64,000 bases of DNA from an uncultured Lachnospiraceae bacterium (GCA_944381635.1 CALWLY010000016.1:17663-81662); one strand, 5' to 3'. Counted from the first letter of the stretch, positions 50,411-59,708 are shown. Numbers and translations are program-made. The notes: generated by a model from the letters alone, not told the origin.

Positions 50411-50503
50411 TTTAGGGACACAGGGAAAGGCACTCCGCGGAAAACGGCTACATACATTATAGTAAATGTTGTGTGAAAAGCCGCTTCGGCTATGGAGGTC
50501 CCC

Positions 50504-51178
50504 TTGAAAACCTTTCTGAAACCGTTATCCAAAGAAGAGGAAATTTTATGCATCAGGGCGCTTGCGGACACAGATGAGGAGGGGCAGAAGGAAGCCAAAC
50601 GGCTTCTGATCGAGAGAAATCTGCGGCTGGTGGCACATATTGCCAGGAAGTACCAAAATGCGGACGAGGATATGGAAGATTTGATTTCCATAGGGACCAT
50701 AGGGCTGATCAAAGCAGTGGACTCTTTTGACCCGAGCAAGAACAGCCGTCTGGCGTCCTATGCGGCAAGGTGTATCGACAACGAGCTCCTTATGATGCTG
50801 CGCGCCAAAAAAAAGATTTCCAGAGAAGTCTCCCTGTTTGAGCCCATCGGCACGGATAAAGAGGGAAATGAAATCAGCCTTCTTGATATCGTGGAACAGG
50901 AACAGCCGGATATCGTGGAGCAGATGGAGCAAAAGCGTCGACTGGGAAAGCTTTTTGCGGCCATGGATCAGGTACTGACAGAGAGAGAAAAGGAAATTCT
51001 TTATCTCCGCTACGGCCTTCTTGACGGAGAAGAAGTGACACAGAAGGAAATCGGCAAAAAATACGGCATTTCCAGAAGCTATGTGAGTCGTCTGGAAAAA
51101 AAGGCCCTGCTTAAACTGCGGGCGGAGATGGAGAGACAGGAAAAGGCACAGCAGGCTGCAAACAAGCTGGCAGACTGA
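50504..51178 (+). CDS. sigK: sporulation sigma factor SigK
   Basis: The 224-residue sigma-70 family protein resembles SigK: VERNLRLVAHI-like IERNLRLVAHIARKYQNADE, DLISIGTIGLIKAVDSFDPS, RLASYAARCIDNELLMMLRA (region 2), KEGNEISLLDIVEQE, and the region 4 HTH QKEIGKKYGISRSYVSRLEK. It is intact, with no skin-type insertion. GGAGG lies 5 nt before a TTG at 50504; the ATG at 50492 overlaps it, so the TTG is preferred. In known biology SigK directs late mother-cell gene expression. Confidence 0.9.
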   Translation: MKTFLKPLSKEEEILCIRALADTDEEGQKEAKRLLIERNLRLVAHIARKYQNADEDMEDLISIGTIGLIKAVDSFDPSKNSRLASYAARCIDNELLMMLRAKKKISREVSLFEPIGTDKEGNEISLLDIVEQEQPDIVEQMEQKRRLGKLFAAMDQVLTEREKEILYLRYGLLDGEEVTQKEIGKKYGISRSYVSRLEKKALLKLRAEMERQEKAQQAANKLAD

Positions 51179-51212
51179 ATCGGGTGTCGGACAACTGTTT
51201 TTCAAAATAACA

Positions 51213-51241
51213 TTGACAAAAAGACGATAATGAGTTATCGT
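51213..51241 (+). promoter_or_regulatory. promoter with an internal palindrome in the sigK-comM gap
   Basis: TTGACA (51213-51218), a 17-nt spacer and TATCGT (51236-51241). The spacer and -10 box contain a perfect palindrome, ACGATAA-TGAG-TTATCGT (51224-51241), which looks like an operator. The next gene, comM, is 310 bp away, so the transcript would have a long leader. Confidence 0.55.
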
Positions 51242-51300
51242 TGATCCAAGTAAACAAATCTTTTCCTGAGAGGGAAAAAATCGGGAAGAAACGCTTGGCA

Positions 51301-51345
51301 TACCATATTTTGTGAATAGCCATTGCTGTTTGGCAAAATATGGTA
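51301..51345. repeat. inverted repeat in the sigK-comM gap
   Basis: Perfect arms TACCATATTTTG and CAAAATATGGTA are separated by 21 nt. No T-run follows. It may be part of a leader structure, as it lies between the promoter at 51213 and comM. Confidence 0.55.
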
Positions 51346-51485
51346 CGGCAAACGTACATTTTTCTGATCATAAGTTTCGTCTCAGACAGATCAAGGGCAT
51401 TCTGCCCGAAAATTTTCTCTAAGAAATAAAAAGTATAAAAAGTATAGAAGCGATAGGGATACTCTGCCATTTTGGGGCAGGTATA

Positions 51486-51533
51486 GTGTCGGTGTATAGG
51501 GCTGAGGCGTATTGTCCCCCTGTACGCCGACGC
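51486..51533. repeat. dispersed palindromic repeat, copy 2
   Basis: Arms GTGTCGGTGTATAG and CTGTACGCCGACGC surround a loop with CTGAGGCGTATTGTCCCCC, the reverse complement of words in copy 1 (5346-5411). It ends 20 bp before the comM start. The gap 51179-51553 has no other gene. Confidence 0.75.
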
Positions 51534-51553
51534 TGAAGAAAGGATAAAACGAC

Positions 51554-53122
51554 ATGTACAGCATGATAAAAGCAGGCGCCATGCACGGCCTGGAAAGTTA
51601 TGTGGCCGGTGTGGAGACCGATGTCTCGAAAGGTCTGCCTATTTTTGAGATGGTGGGACTTTTAGGAGGCGAGGTAAGAGAAGCCAAGGAAAGGATCCGT
51701 GTGGCGCTGAAAAACAGCGGAATGGAAATTCCTCCTTCCCGGATCACCGTAAATATCGGTCCTGCCGGTGTTCCAAAGACCGGCACCGGATTTGATCTGC
51801 CGGTGGCAGTGGGAATTCTGGTTTCCTGTGCCATGATACCGGCTGAATACACGAAAGATATGATTTTTTTGGGAGAACTGGGCCTGAACGGCGAGGTCAG
51901 GGAGGTAAAAGGAGTGCTGCCCATTCTGCTGGCGGCAAGGCAGGAGGGAATCCGCCGGTGCATGATTCCTCTGAAAAACCTGAAAGAAGGAAGGCTGGTG
52001 AAAGAGATCGAGACCGTAGGGGTATCGTCTCTGGCGGAAGCTCTTCATTATCTTTTGCTGTCAGAGGAAGACAGGGACAGTTTTCGGAAGGTACAAAGAG
52101 AAACAGAAAAAGAGGAAGAGAAAAAAGAAGACGGGAAACGAGAAGCTGTCCTGGACTTTGCGCAGATAGCCGGACAGGAGAGAGCGAAGAGGGCGGCCAT
52201 GACGGCAGCAGCCGGTTTTCACAACTTTTTGATGACAGGACCTCCGGGAGCCGGAAAGACGATGACCGCCCGGGCTATGCTGGGGATTCTTCCGCCTCTA
52301 AGCTATGAGGAGCAGATGGAACAGACAGTGCTTCACAGCATCCTGGGCAAAATGGAAGAAGGAAAGCTGATACAGGAGCGTCCCTTCGTGGCGCCTCATC
52401 ATACCGTCACGGCTGCGGCTCTGACGGGAGGAGGGAAAGTGCCCATGCCCGGCATGATCACTATGGCTCACCGGGGCATCCTTTTTTTGGATGAGCTGAC
52501 GGAATTTCAGAGAAGTACGCTGGATCTTTTGCGGCAGCCTTTGGAGGAGAAAAAAGTGCATCTGGCAAGAAGCACCGGCATTTATACCTATCCGGCGGAT
52601 TTTATGCTGGTTGCCGCAATGAATCCCTGTCCCTGCGGTTATTATCCGGACAGAAACCGCTGTAAGTGCAGCGAATGGGAGAGAAAACGTTACCAGTCCA
52701 GAATATCGGGGCCTTTTCTTGACAGAATCGATTTGTGTGTGGAAGTGGAAGCTGTAAAAATAGAGTCACTGATGGGAAAAGAGCAGGAAAAGAACCGAAT
52801 GGACAGCGAAACCATGAGAAAAATGGTCTGGGAAGCAAGACAGCGGCAGCAGAAAAGGTACGAAGGGACCGGCATAGATTATAACGGACGCCTGTCTCCT
52901 TCTGAAATCCGGAAGTTTTGTCCCCTTGGATGGGAACAGGAGGATTATCTGATAAAACTGGGAAAAGCGTTTCAGTTAAGTGCCAGAACTTTTCATCGTC
53001 TCATACGGGTGGCGCGTACGCTGGCCGATCTGGATGGAAAAGAGAAAATCAGCAGCCGGCATTTGAACGAAGCGGTGTGCAGCCGCTCCACCCAGTGGAT
53101 TGCTTCGGCAAACAGGGAATAA
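51554..53122 (+). CDS. comM: ComM/YifB-family Mg chelatase-like AAA+ ATPase
   Basis: The 522-residue protein has the N-terminal ChlI-like domain (GAMHGLESYVAGVETDVSKG, then FEMVGLLGGEVREAKERI) and an AAA+ core with Walker A (MTGPPGAGKTM, about residues 225-235), Walker B (GILFLDELTEF), and the zinc-like MNPCPCGYYPDRNRCKC stretch. ComM is known as a helicase that promotes branch migration in natural transformation. The next gene, dprA, also acts in transformation, which supports the assignment. Confidence 0.93.
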   Translation: MYSMIKAGAMHGLESYVAGVETDVSKGLPIFEMVGLLGGEVREAKERIRVALKNSGMEIPPSRITVNIGPAGVPKTGTGFDLPVAVGILVSCAMIPAEYTKDMIFLGELGLNGEVREVKGVLPILLAARQEGIRRCMIPLKNLKEGRLVKEIETVGVSSLAEALHYLLLSEEDRDSFRKVQRETEKEEEKKEDGKREAVLDFAQIAGQERAKRAAMTAAAGFHNFLMTGPPGAGKTMTARAMLGILPPLSYEEQMEQTVLHSILGKMEEGKLIQERPFVAPHHTVTAAALTGGGKVPMPGMITMAHRGILFLDELTEFQRSTLDLLRQPLEEKKVHLARSTGIYTYPADFMLVAAMNPCPCGYYPDRNRCKCSEWERKRYQSRISGPFLDRIDLCVEVEAVKIESLMGKEQEKNRMDSETMRKMVWEARQRQQKRYEGTGIDYNGRLSPSEIRKFCPLGWEQEDYLIKLGKAFQLSARTFHRLIRVARTLADLDGKEKISSRHLNEAVCSRSTQWIASANRE

Positions 53123-53266
53123 AAAAGAATCTTGCAATGCTAGGTTTTTTTCGCCTGCGGCGGGTCGCTCAGCGATTTATTTCTTCTACGCAGCGAATGT
53201 ACGGCGGGAGAAGGGCGGTTTTGACGGCAATGGAAAAAGAAACATACAGGATAAAAGGGGAGCGGG

Positions 53267-54397
53267 ATGGGAAAAGAAGAGAAAAAATGGTATTGGCTGT
53301 GCGGCATTCAGGGACTGGGCCGCAAAAGACTGGAAAAGCTGGGAAACTATTTCGAAGAAAAAAAGGAAAATATTCCGGAGCTTGTGATGGAAAGACCGGC
53401 AGCAGAACTGGAGAAGGTCATCGGAAAAGCGGCCGCGGCTAACGTGGAAAAGGCAAAGAGCGAGTGGAAGCGGGGAGAGACAGAAAAAAGATGGGAGGTA
53501 ATGAAGAGACAAGAGATTTTCTTTTGTCCTTTTGTATCAGAAAGCTTTCCTGCCAGACTCAAAGAGATACCGGATCCGCCCGCTGCCTTGTATTTTAAGG
53601 GAAGACTGCCGGAGGAGACACATTCTGCCGTAGCTATCATAGGAGCCAGAGAAAATTCCGTTTACGGGGAACAGGCTGCCAGATGGTTTGCCTCTCAGCT
53701 GGCACAGGCAGGCGTGGATATCATAAGCGGAATGGCAAGGGGGATTGACGGCACAGCTCAGGAAGCGGCGCTGAATGCGGGCGGGGCTTCCTATGCCGTG
53801 CTTGGCTGCGGCGTGGATATCTGTTACCCGAAACAGAATCTGCCGATTTATGAAAGAATGAAACATCAGGGAGGAATCCTGTCAGAATACCCGCCGGGAA
53901 CAATGCCTCAGTCCAGACTTTTTCCGCCCAGAAACAGACTGATCAGCGGATTGTGTGACGTGCTTTTGGTGGTGGAGGCAAGACCTGAGAGCGGTACTTT
54001 GATCACAGTGGATATGGCTTTGGAGCAGGGAAAGGATATCTATGCGGTTCCGGGAAGGATCAGCGATGCTTTAAGCGCAGGATGCAACAGACTGATTCAG
54101 AGCGGCGCAGGTATGGCGCTGAGCCCTCAGGAGATTTTTCAGGCTCTGGGAATCCAAAAAAGATCTCTTATATATAGGAAGAAAGAAGAAAAAGGAAAAG
54201 AAGAACAGATTTTGGAAGTTTTGAAGGATGGACCGGCGGCCTTACAGCAGATTTATGAGCAGTGCCGGAAGAAATGGAGCCTGGATGAAGTGACGGAAGT
54301 TCTTGTGGAATTGTGTATCAAAGGAACTGTGGAAATGAAGAACGGCTATTACAGCTCCAAAAACGGACCTGAAATTTTCAGGACGGAATTCTTATAA
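53267..54397 (+). CDS. dprA: DNA-processing protein DprA
   Basis: The 376-residue protein has an N-terminal helical HhH-like part, the Rossmann core (VAIIGARENSVYGEQAARWF, DIISGMARGIDGTAQEAALN, VLGCGVDICYPKQN, GGILSEYPPGTMPQ, FPPRNRLISGLCDVLLVVEA) and a C-terminal winged helix (EEQILEVLKDGPAALQQIYE). DprA loads RecA on incoming single-stranded DNA. A gap of 144 bp with a small hairpin (CGCCTGCGGCGGG region) separates it from comM; the two are probably still one unit. Confidence 0.96.
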   Translation: MGKEEKKWYWLCGIQGLGRKRLEKLGNYFEEKKENIPELVMERPAAELEKVIGKAAAANVEKAKSEWKRGETEKRWEVMKRQEIFFCPFVSESFPARLKEIPDPPAALYFKGRLPEETHSAVAIIGARENSVYGEQAARWFASQLAQAGVDIISGMARGIDGTAQEAALNAGGASYAVLGCGVDICYPKQNLPIYERMKHQGGILSEYPPGTMPQSRLFPPRNRLISGLCDVLLVVEARPESGTLITVDMALEQGKDIYAVPGRISDALSAGCNRLIQSGAGMALSPQEIFQALGIQKRSLIYRKKEEKGKEEQILEVLKDGPAALQQIYEQCRKKWSLDEVTEVLVELCIKGTVEMKNGYYSSKNGPEIFRTEFL

Positions 54398-54411
54398 TTT
54401 TATAAATTTCC

Positions 54412-54440
54412 TTGCAAGTGCCGAAAATATGGTGTATAGT
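54412..54440 (+). promoter_or_regulatory. promoter of topA
   Basis: TTGCAA (54412-54417), 17 nt and TATAGT (54435-54440), 73 bp before topA. Confidence 0.75.
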
Positions 54441-54512
54441 GGTTCACGATAACCGGCTAAAGCCTGATATAGGAAGCAAAAAGATATGAAATAACGAACA
54501 GGGGACTGGAAT

Positions 54513-56576
54513 ATGGCGAAATATCTTGTAATTGTAGAGTCACCTGCCAAGGTGAAAACAATTAAAAAGTTTCTTGGAGCCAACTACGAAGTGGCTGCCA
54601 GCAACGGCCATGTAAGGGATATGCCCAAGAGCCAGCTGGGCATTGATGTGGAACATGACTATGAACCTAAATACATTACGATCAGAGGAAAAGGGGATAT
54701 CCTTGCAAATCTGCGCAAGGAAGTAAAAAAAGCGGAAAAGATCTATCTGGCAACGGACCCTGACCGCGAGGGGGAAGCAATCTCCTGGCATCTGATGGTA
54801 GCTTTAAAACTTTCCGGAAAAAAAGTATACCGGATTACCTTTAATGAAATAACCAAAAACGCAGTCAAAGAATCTTTAAAACATGCCAGAGAAATCGATA
54901 TGAATCTGGTAGATGCACAGCAGGCCAGACGTATGCTTGACCGTATGGTGGGATATCGGATCTCGCCGGTGCTGTGGGCAAAAGTAAAACGAGGACTGAG
55001 CGCAGGGCGTGTACAGTCAGTGGCTCTGCGTATTATCTGTGACAGAGAAGAAGAAATCAACGCGTTCATTCCGGAGGAATACTGGACGCTTGACGCAGTC
55101 TTCCATATACCTGGTGAAAAGAAACCTCTGACAGCCAGATATTACGGGGAAGGCGATAAAAAGAAGGCACTTTCCAGCGAAGAGGAAGTAAATCAGGTCA
55201 AAAAGGACCTGGAAGGCGTAACGTGGCATGTGGCAGATGTGAAAAAGGGAGAGAGAGTCAAAAAAGCGCCTCTTCCCTTTACGACATCCACTTTGCAGCA
55301 GGAAGCCAGCAAGGTGCTGAACTTTTCCACGCAAAAAACCATGCGCCTTGCGCAGCAGCTGTATGAAGGCGTGGACATCAAAGGAAACGGCACGGTAGGT
55401 ATTATCACTTATCTGCGTACAGACTCCACCAGAGTATCTGAGGAAGCGGAGCAGATGGCAGCTTCTTTTATTCGTGAAAAATTCGGAGAGCAGTATGCAG
55501 GGGAAGGGACCGAGCGCAAAAACGGGCAGAAAATTCAGGATGCTCACGAGGCAATCCGTCCTACCGATATAACAAGACTGCCTTTGGAAATCAAAGAGTC
55601 TTTAAGCCGGGATCAGTTCAGGCTTTACCAGCTTATCTGGAAAAGATTTGCAGCCAGTCGGATGGCTCCGGCAAAATATGAAACGACGTCGGTGAAAATT
55701 GACGGAGGAAAACATCGGTTCAGCGTAGCGGCCAGCAAAGTTTTGTTCGATGGATTTATGAGCGTCTATACCATGGACGAAGAAGAAAAAGAAGAAAACA
55801 ATACCTTGGCTAAAAGCATCGATGCTTCTACGAAACTTGAATGGAAAGAGTTTAAGGAACAGCAGCACTTTACCCAGCCGCCGGCTCATTATACGGAGGC
55901 TTCGCTTGTGCGTGCGCTGGAAGAACTGGGAATCGGACGCCCCAGTACTTATGCACCGACCATTACAACGATACTCGCCCGCCGTTACGTGGTGAAGGAA
56001 AATAAAAATCTTTATGTAACGGAACTGGGTGAAGTGGTGAATAAAATGATGAAGGAAGCATTTCCTTCTATTGTAGATGTTAATTTTACAGCAAATATGG
56101 AAGCACTTTTAGACGGCGTGGAAGAAGGAAGCGTAAACTGGAAGACGATTGTCTCGAATTTCTACCCGGATCTTGACGAAGCGGTAAAACAGGCAGAGAA
56201 AGATCTGTCAAAAGTAGAAATTGCGGACGAGGAATCCGACGAAATATGCGAACTGTGCGGTCGCAGAATGGTGATCAAATATGGTCCCCATGGTCGTTTT
56301 CTTGCCTGTCCCGGTTTCCCGGAGTGCCGCAATACCAAACCTTATTTTGAGAAGGTGGGAGTGGCATGTCCGAAATGCGGAAAAGATATTGTCATGCGCA
56401 AGACCAAAAAGGGAAGAAAATACTATGGCTGTATTGACAACCCGGACTGTGACTTTATGGTATGGCAGAAGCCGTCTGCGCAGAAATGCCCTGAGTGCGG
56501 CTCCATTATGCTGGAGAAAGGGAACAAACTGGTCTGCGCAGATGAAAAATGCGGCTATGTGATGGAAAAGAAATAG
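54513..56576 (+). CDS. topA: DNA topoisomerase I
   Basis: The 687-residue type IA topoisomerase has a TOPRIM domain (YLVIVESPAKVKTIKKFLG, ATDPDREGEAISWH), the active-site Tyr in VGIITYLRTDSTRVS (about residue 298), and the gate helices. The C-terminus has three zinc ribbons with tetracysteine motifs: CELCGRRM/CPGFPEC, CPKCGKDI/CIDNPDC and CPECGSIM/CADEKC. It relaxes negative supercoils. Position next to dprA and upstream of codY is common in clostridia. Confidence 0.98.
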   Translation: MAKYLVIVESPAKVKTIKKFLGANYEVAASNGHVRDMPKSQLGIDVEHDYEPKYITIRGKGDILANLRKEVKKAEKIYLATDPDREGEAISWHLMVALKLSGKKVYRITFNEITKNAVKESLKHAREIDMNLVDAQQARRMLDRMVGYRISPVLWAKVKRGLSAGRVQSVALRIICDREEEINAFIPEEYWTLDAVFHIPGEKKPLTARYYGEGDKKKALSSEEEVNQVKKDLEGVTWHVADVKKGERVKKAPLPFTTSTLQQEASKVLNFSTQKTMRLAQQLYEGVDIKGNGTVGIITYLRTDSTRVSEEAEQMAASFIREKFGEQYAGEGTERKNGQKIQDAHEAIRPTDITRLPLEIKESLSRDQFRLYQLIWKRFAASRMAPAKYETTSVKIDGGKHRFSVAASKVLFDGFMSVYTMDEEEKEENNTLAKSIDASTKLEWKEFKEQQHFTQPPAHYTEASLVRALEELGIGRPSTYAPTITTILARRYVVKENKNLYVTELGEVVNKMMKEAFPSIVDVNFTANMEALLDGVEEGSVNWKTIVSNFYPDLDEAVKQAEKDLSKVEIADEESDEICELCGRRMVIKYGPHGRFLACPGFPECRNTKPYFEKVGVACPKCGKDIVMRKTKKGRKYYGCIDNPDCDFMVWQKPSAQKCPECGSIMLEKGNKLVCADEKCGYVMEKK

Positions 56577-56612
56577 CCCGTTTACTGTCTGCATAAGAAA
56601 ATGATTCAGGAG

Positions 56613-56682
56613 TGCAAAATTCCATTGCCGAAGGCAATTTTAAATGGATTTTGCATGTTGCTGGAACGAAGCGAACAGCAAC
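56613..56682. other. two hairpins in the topA-codY gap
   Basis: TGCAAAATTCCATTGCC-GAA-GGCAATTTTAAATGGATTTTGCA (56613-56655; long nested stem with an internal bulge, shown in parts) and GTTGCTG-loop-CAGCAAC (56657-56682). There is no long T-run; a terminator of topA is plausible. The GCC-GAA-GGC tip is shared with the hairpin at about 42698-42723. Confidence 0.5.
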
Positions 56683-56721
56683 ACAGCCCGAGAATGCGCA
56701 GAGAGATTAAGGATAAAAGCA

Positions 56722-56751
56722 TTGCTTCCATGATTGTTCCTGTGTTACAAT
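56722..56751 (+). promoter_or_regulatory. promoter of codY
   Basis: TTGCTT (56722-56727), an 18-nt spacer and TACAAT (56746-56751), 43 bp before codY. Confidence 0.65.
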
Positions 56752-56794
56752 CAAAACATACAGTCATTACCCGTATACATCGGAGGAAAGGGAC

Positions 56795-57604
56795 ATGAGC
56801 AACGTACAGCTGTTGGACAGAACGAGAAAAATCGGAAAGCTTCTGCACAACAATAATTCCAGTAAAGTAGTGTTTGATGATATTTGCAAAGTGATGAAAG
56901 ATATTATGGCGTCTACGGTGCTGGTCATAAGCCGCAAAGGAAAAATACTGGGAATGGCGGGCATGAACGAAGACAAGCCGCTGATCCGCAGCAAAGTCGG
57001 GGGTTTTCTGGACAGCATACTTAATGAAAGAATGCTTTCGGTTCTGTCTACCAAAGAGAATGTCAATCTGGCAACGCTGGGATTTGACGAAGCCCAGGTA
57101 AAAGAGCTCTCGGCGGTTATCACTCCGATTGAGATTGCAGGAGAGAGACTGGGAACCCTTTTTGTATACCGCAAAGGTGAGATGTACGGTATTGACGACA
57201 TTATACTGTGTGAGTACGCAACCACGGTGGTTGGACTGGAAATCATCCGGGCAGTCAGCGAGGAGAACGCGGAGGAAGACAGGAAACTGTCGGTTGTAAA
57301 ATCCGCGATCGGAACTCTTTCCTACTCGGAGATGGAGGCAATCATTCATATTTTTGAGGAATTAAGAGGAACAGAAGGAATTCTTGTGGCAAGCAAAATT
57401 GCCGACAGGGCAGGGATTACCCGCTCTGTGATCGTAAATGCGCTGCGGAAGTTTGAGAGCGCAGGAATTATAGAATCCCGTTCATCCGGAATGAAGGGAA
57501 CTTACATCCGTGTACAGAACGAACTGGTGTATGAAGAAGTGAGAAAACTGGCGGAAAACCTTCATCCAAATAAAGGCAAAAATAAGGAAAAACCCCTTGT
57601 ATAA
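56795..57604 (+). CDS. codY: GTP-sensing global regulator CodY
   Basis: The 269-residue regulator has the N-terminal GAF-like domain that binds branched-chain amino acids (LLDRTRKIGKLLHNNNSSKV, VLVISRKGKILGMAGMNED). The C-terminal winged helix reads SKIADRAGITRSVIVNALRK, FESAGIIESRSSGMKGTYI, which is almost invariant in CodY. It senses GTP and amino acids and represses or activates starvation genes. GGAGG is 9 nt upstream. The terminator overlaps the promoter of rpsB. Confidence 0.97.
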   Translation: MSNVQLLDRTRKIGKLLHNNNSSKVVFDDICKVMKDIMASTVLVISRKGKILGMAGMNEDKPLIRSKVGGFLDSILNERMLSVLSTKENVNLATLGFDEAQVKELSAVITPIEIAGERLGTLFVYRKGEMYGIDDIILCEYATTVVGLEIIRAVSEENAEEDRKLSVVKSAIGTLSYSEMEAIIHIFEELRGTEGILVASKIADRAGITRSVIVNALRKFESAGIIESRSSGMKGTYIRVQNELVYEEVRKLAENLHPNKGKNKEKPLV

Positions 57605-57616
57605 AGGGGTTTTTTG
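57589..57616 (+). terminator. terminator of codY
   Basis: AAAACCCCTT-GTATA-AAGGGGTTTT plus further T residues; the left arm lies in the last codY codons. Confidence 0.92.
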
Positions 57617-57625
57617 TGTTATAAT
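57597..57625 (+). promoter_or_regulatory. promoter of rpsB-tsf, embedded in the codY terminator
   Basis: TTGTAT (57597-57602) lies in the end of the left arm and the loop of the codY terminator; 17 nt later is TATAAT (57620-57625). The promoter begins before codY's stop codon. Confidence 0.75.
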
Positions 57626-57631
57626 GCAGGC

Positions 57632-57849
57632 GTTGTGACTAAAAATCACGCATGCGGATTTATCGCCGGTGCTCCCGGTGCCTGCACGCTCTTGCAGGTA
57701 AGTTAATGTTCTGGAAAGGACACAGGGAAAAGACTTTCCCTACCCCATTCATCGGGAAGTTTTCGAAGATTTCCTGACGGTGACAGAACCCGGAAGTGGC
57801 TGATAAAGAAGATGTATGCGGCAGAAAAAAACCAAATGGAGGTAAAAAC
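57632..57849 (+). promoter_or_regulatory. long structured 5' leader of rpsB (probable S2 autoregulatory leader)
   Basis: About 218 nt between the predicted start and rpsB lack a gene and contain hairpins CCTGCA/TGCAGG (57681-57698) and GGGAAA-AGAC-TTTCCC (57725-57740). Ribosomal S2 leaders are known in other bacteria; that this one binds S2 is inference. Confidence 0.5.
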
Positions 57850-58617
57850 ATGAGCGTAATTTCTATGAAACAGTTACTGGAAGCAGGTGTACATTTCGGA
57901 CACCAGACAAGAAGATGGAACCCTAAAATGGCTCCTTACATCTTCACAGAAAGAAACGGAATCCATATCATTGACTTACAGAAATCTGTAGGAAAAGTTG
58001 ATGAAGCTTACAAAGCAGTTTCCGAAATCGCAGCACAGGGCGGAACAATCCTGTTCGTTGGTACTAAAAAACAGGCTCAGGACGCTGTAAAAGCAGAAGC
58101 AGAGCGCTGCGGTATGTTCTATGTAAATGAAAGATGGTTAGGCGGTATGCTGACAAACTTCAAGACCATCAGAAGCAGAATCGACAGACTGAAAGAGATC
58201 GAAACAATGGCAGAAGACGGAACATTTGATGTTCTGCCTAAAAAAGAAGTTACTCAGCTGAAAAAAGAATGGGAAAAACTGGAAAAGAACCTTGGCGGTA
58301 TCAAAAACATGACAAGAATTCCGGATGCTATCTTCGTAGTTGATCCCAAGAAAGAAAGAATCTGCGTACAGGAAGCACACACTCTGGGAATTACCTTAAT
58401 CGGTATCGGTGACACAAACTGTGATCCGGAAGAACTGGACTACATCATTCCTGGTAACGATGATGCTATCAGAGCAGTAAAACTGATTGTTTCCAAAATG
58501 GCAGACGCTGTTATCGAAGCAAATCAGGGTGAAGCTGTTTACACAGAAGAAGAAGTAGCAGCAGCTGACGCTGAAGCAACTGATATCGAAGAAGTAGCAG
58601 CAGCTGATGCTGAATAA
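57850..58617 (+). CDS. rpsB: 30S ribosomal protein S2
   Basis: The 255-residue protein has the S2 signatures [20 protein letters not shown] and [20 protein letters not shown], with the coiled-coil region in the middle. The C-terminus carries a short direct repeat ([22 protein letters not shown]). GGAGG lies 7 nt before the ATG at 57850; a longer frame from GTG 57796 has no family support. It is followed by tsf as in most bacteria. Confidence 0.98.
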   Translation: MSVISMKQLLEAGVHFGHQTRRWNPKMAPYIFTERNGIHIIDLQKSVGKVDEAYKAVSEIAAQGGTILFVGTKKQAQDAVKAEAERCGMFYVNERWLGGMLTNFKTIRSRIDRLKEIETMAEDGTFDVLPKKEVTQLKKEWEKLEKNLGGIKNMTRIPDAIFVVDPKKERICVQEAHTLGITLIGIGDTNCDPEELDYIIPGNDDAIRAVKLIVSKMADAVIEANQGEAVYTEEEVAAADAEATDIEEVAAADAE

Positions 58618-58778
58618 TCAGTAATCGGCATTTTACTCCCGAAACGGGAAAACCGGGGATGCTGCGGAATCTGCACCGGACGGAGGTCTGTCTGATGCAG
58701 ACGCAAAGGACCGACCTTAGGCAGGAGACAGGTTCTGCAGCCGCCCTTTGATAACAAGAATCAATGGAGGGAATTAAA

Positions 58779-59708
58779 ATGGCTATCACAGCAGGAATGG
58801 TTAAAGAATTAAGAGAAATGACCGGCGCAGGTATGATGGACTGCAAAAAAGCGCTGAATGAAACAAACGGCGATATGGAAGCAGCTGTTGAATATTTAAG
58901 AAAAAACGGACAGGCAAAAGCTGAGAAAAAAGCTGGCAGAATCGCAGCAGAAGGTCTTTGCCGCGTTGTAGTAAAAGATGACAAGACAGCAGCAGTAGTA
59001 GAAGTTAACTCTGAAACAGACTTCGTTGCAAAGAACGAACAGTTCCAGAATTTCGTAGAAGCAGTAGCAGAACAGGTAGTATCCTCTGACGTTGCTGACG
59101 TAGATGCACTGATGGCAGCTTCCTGGATTCAGGATTCTTCCAAAACTGTAAAAGAAGCTCTGGTTGAAAAGATTGCTACAATCGGTGAAAACCTGACAAT
59201 CAGAAGATTTGCAAAAGTAACTGCTGAAAACGGCTGTGTAGTTTCTTATACACACGGCGGCGGAAGAATCGGCGTTATCGTTGAAGCTGAAACAGACGTA
59301 GTAAACGACGCTGTAAAAGAATGCCTGACAAACGTTGCAATGCAGATTGCAGCTTTAAATCCGAAATATGTTTCCACAGCAGAAGTTCCGGAAGAATATA
59401 AAGAACATGAAAAAGAAATTCTGCTGGCTCAGGCTAAAAATGATCCTAAGAACGCAAACAAACCGGAAAACATTATCGAAAAGATGATCTCCGGACGTCT
59501 TGCAAAAGAACTGAAAGAAGTTTGTCTGTTAGAGCAGGCTTATGTAAAAGACGGCGACTTAAATGTTGCGCAGTACGTTGCACAGGTTGCTAAAGAAACA
59601 GGCGCAAACCTGTCTGTAAAAGGATTTGTTCGTTTTGAAACAGGCGAAGGAATTGAAAAAGAAGTTACAGACTTTGCAGCTGAAGTTGCAGCTCAGGCTG
59701 GACTGTAA
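58779..59708 (+). CDS. tsf: translation elongation factor Ts
   Basis: The 309-residue EF-Ts starts MAITAGMVKELREMTGAGMM, DCKKALNE, the classic N-terminal UBA-like module, followed by the conserved NSETDFVAKNEQF segment (TDFVAKN contacts EF-Tu). It exchanges GDP for GTP on EF-Tu. The 161-bp gap after rpsB holds paired GC-rich stretches but no gene; GGAGGG lies 7 nt before the ATG at 58779, so the ATG at 58764 is rejected. Confidence 0.98.
   Translation: MAITAGMVKELREMTGAGMMDCKKALNETNGDMEAAVEYLRKNGQAKAEKKAGRIAAEGLCRVVVKDDKTAAVVEVNSETDFVAKNEQFQNFVEAVAEQVVSSDVADVDALMAASWIQDSSKTVKEALVEKIATIGENLTIRRFAKVTAENGCVVSYTHGGGRIGVIVEAETDVVNDAVKECLTNVAMQIAALNPKYVSTAEVPEEYKEHEKEILLAQAKNDPKNANKPENIIEKMISGRLAKELKEVCLLEQAYVKDGDLNVAQYVAQVAKETGANLSVKGFVRFETGEGIEKEVTDFAAEVAAQAGL

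Noticed and set aside
50504..51178. sigK split by a skin-like element
   Set aside because: The sigma factor is continuous over regions 2 to 4 with no insertion.
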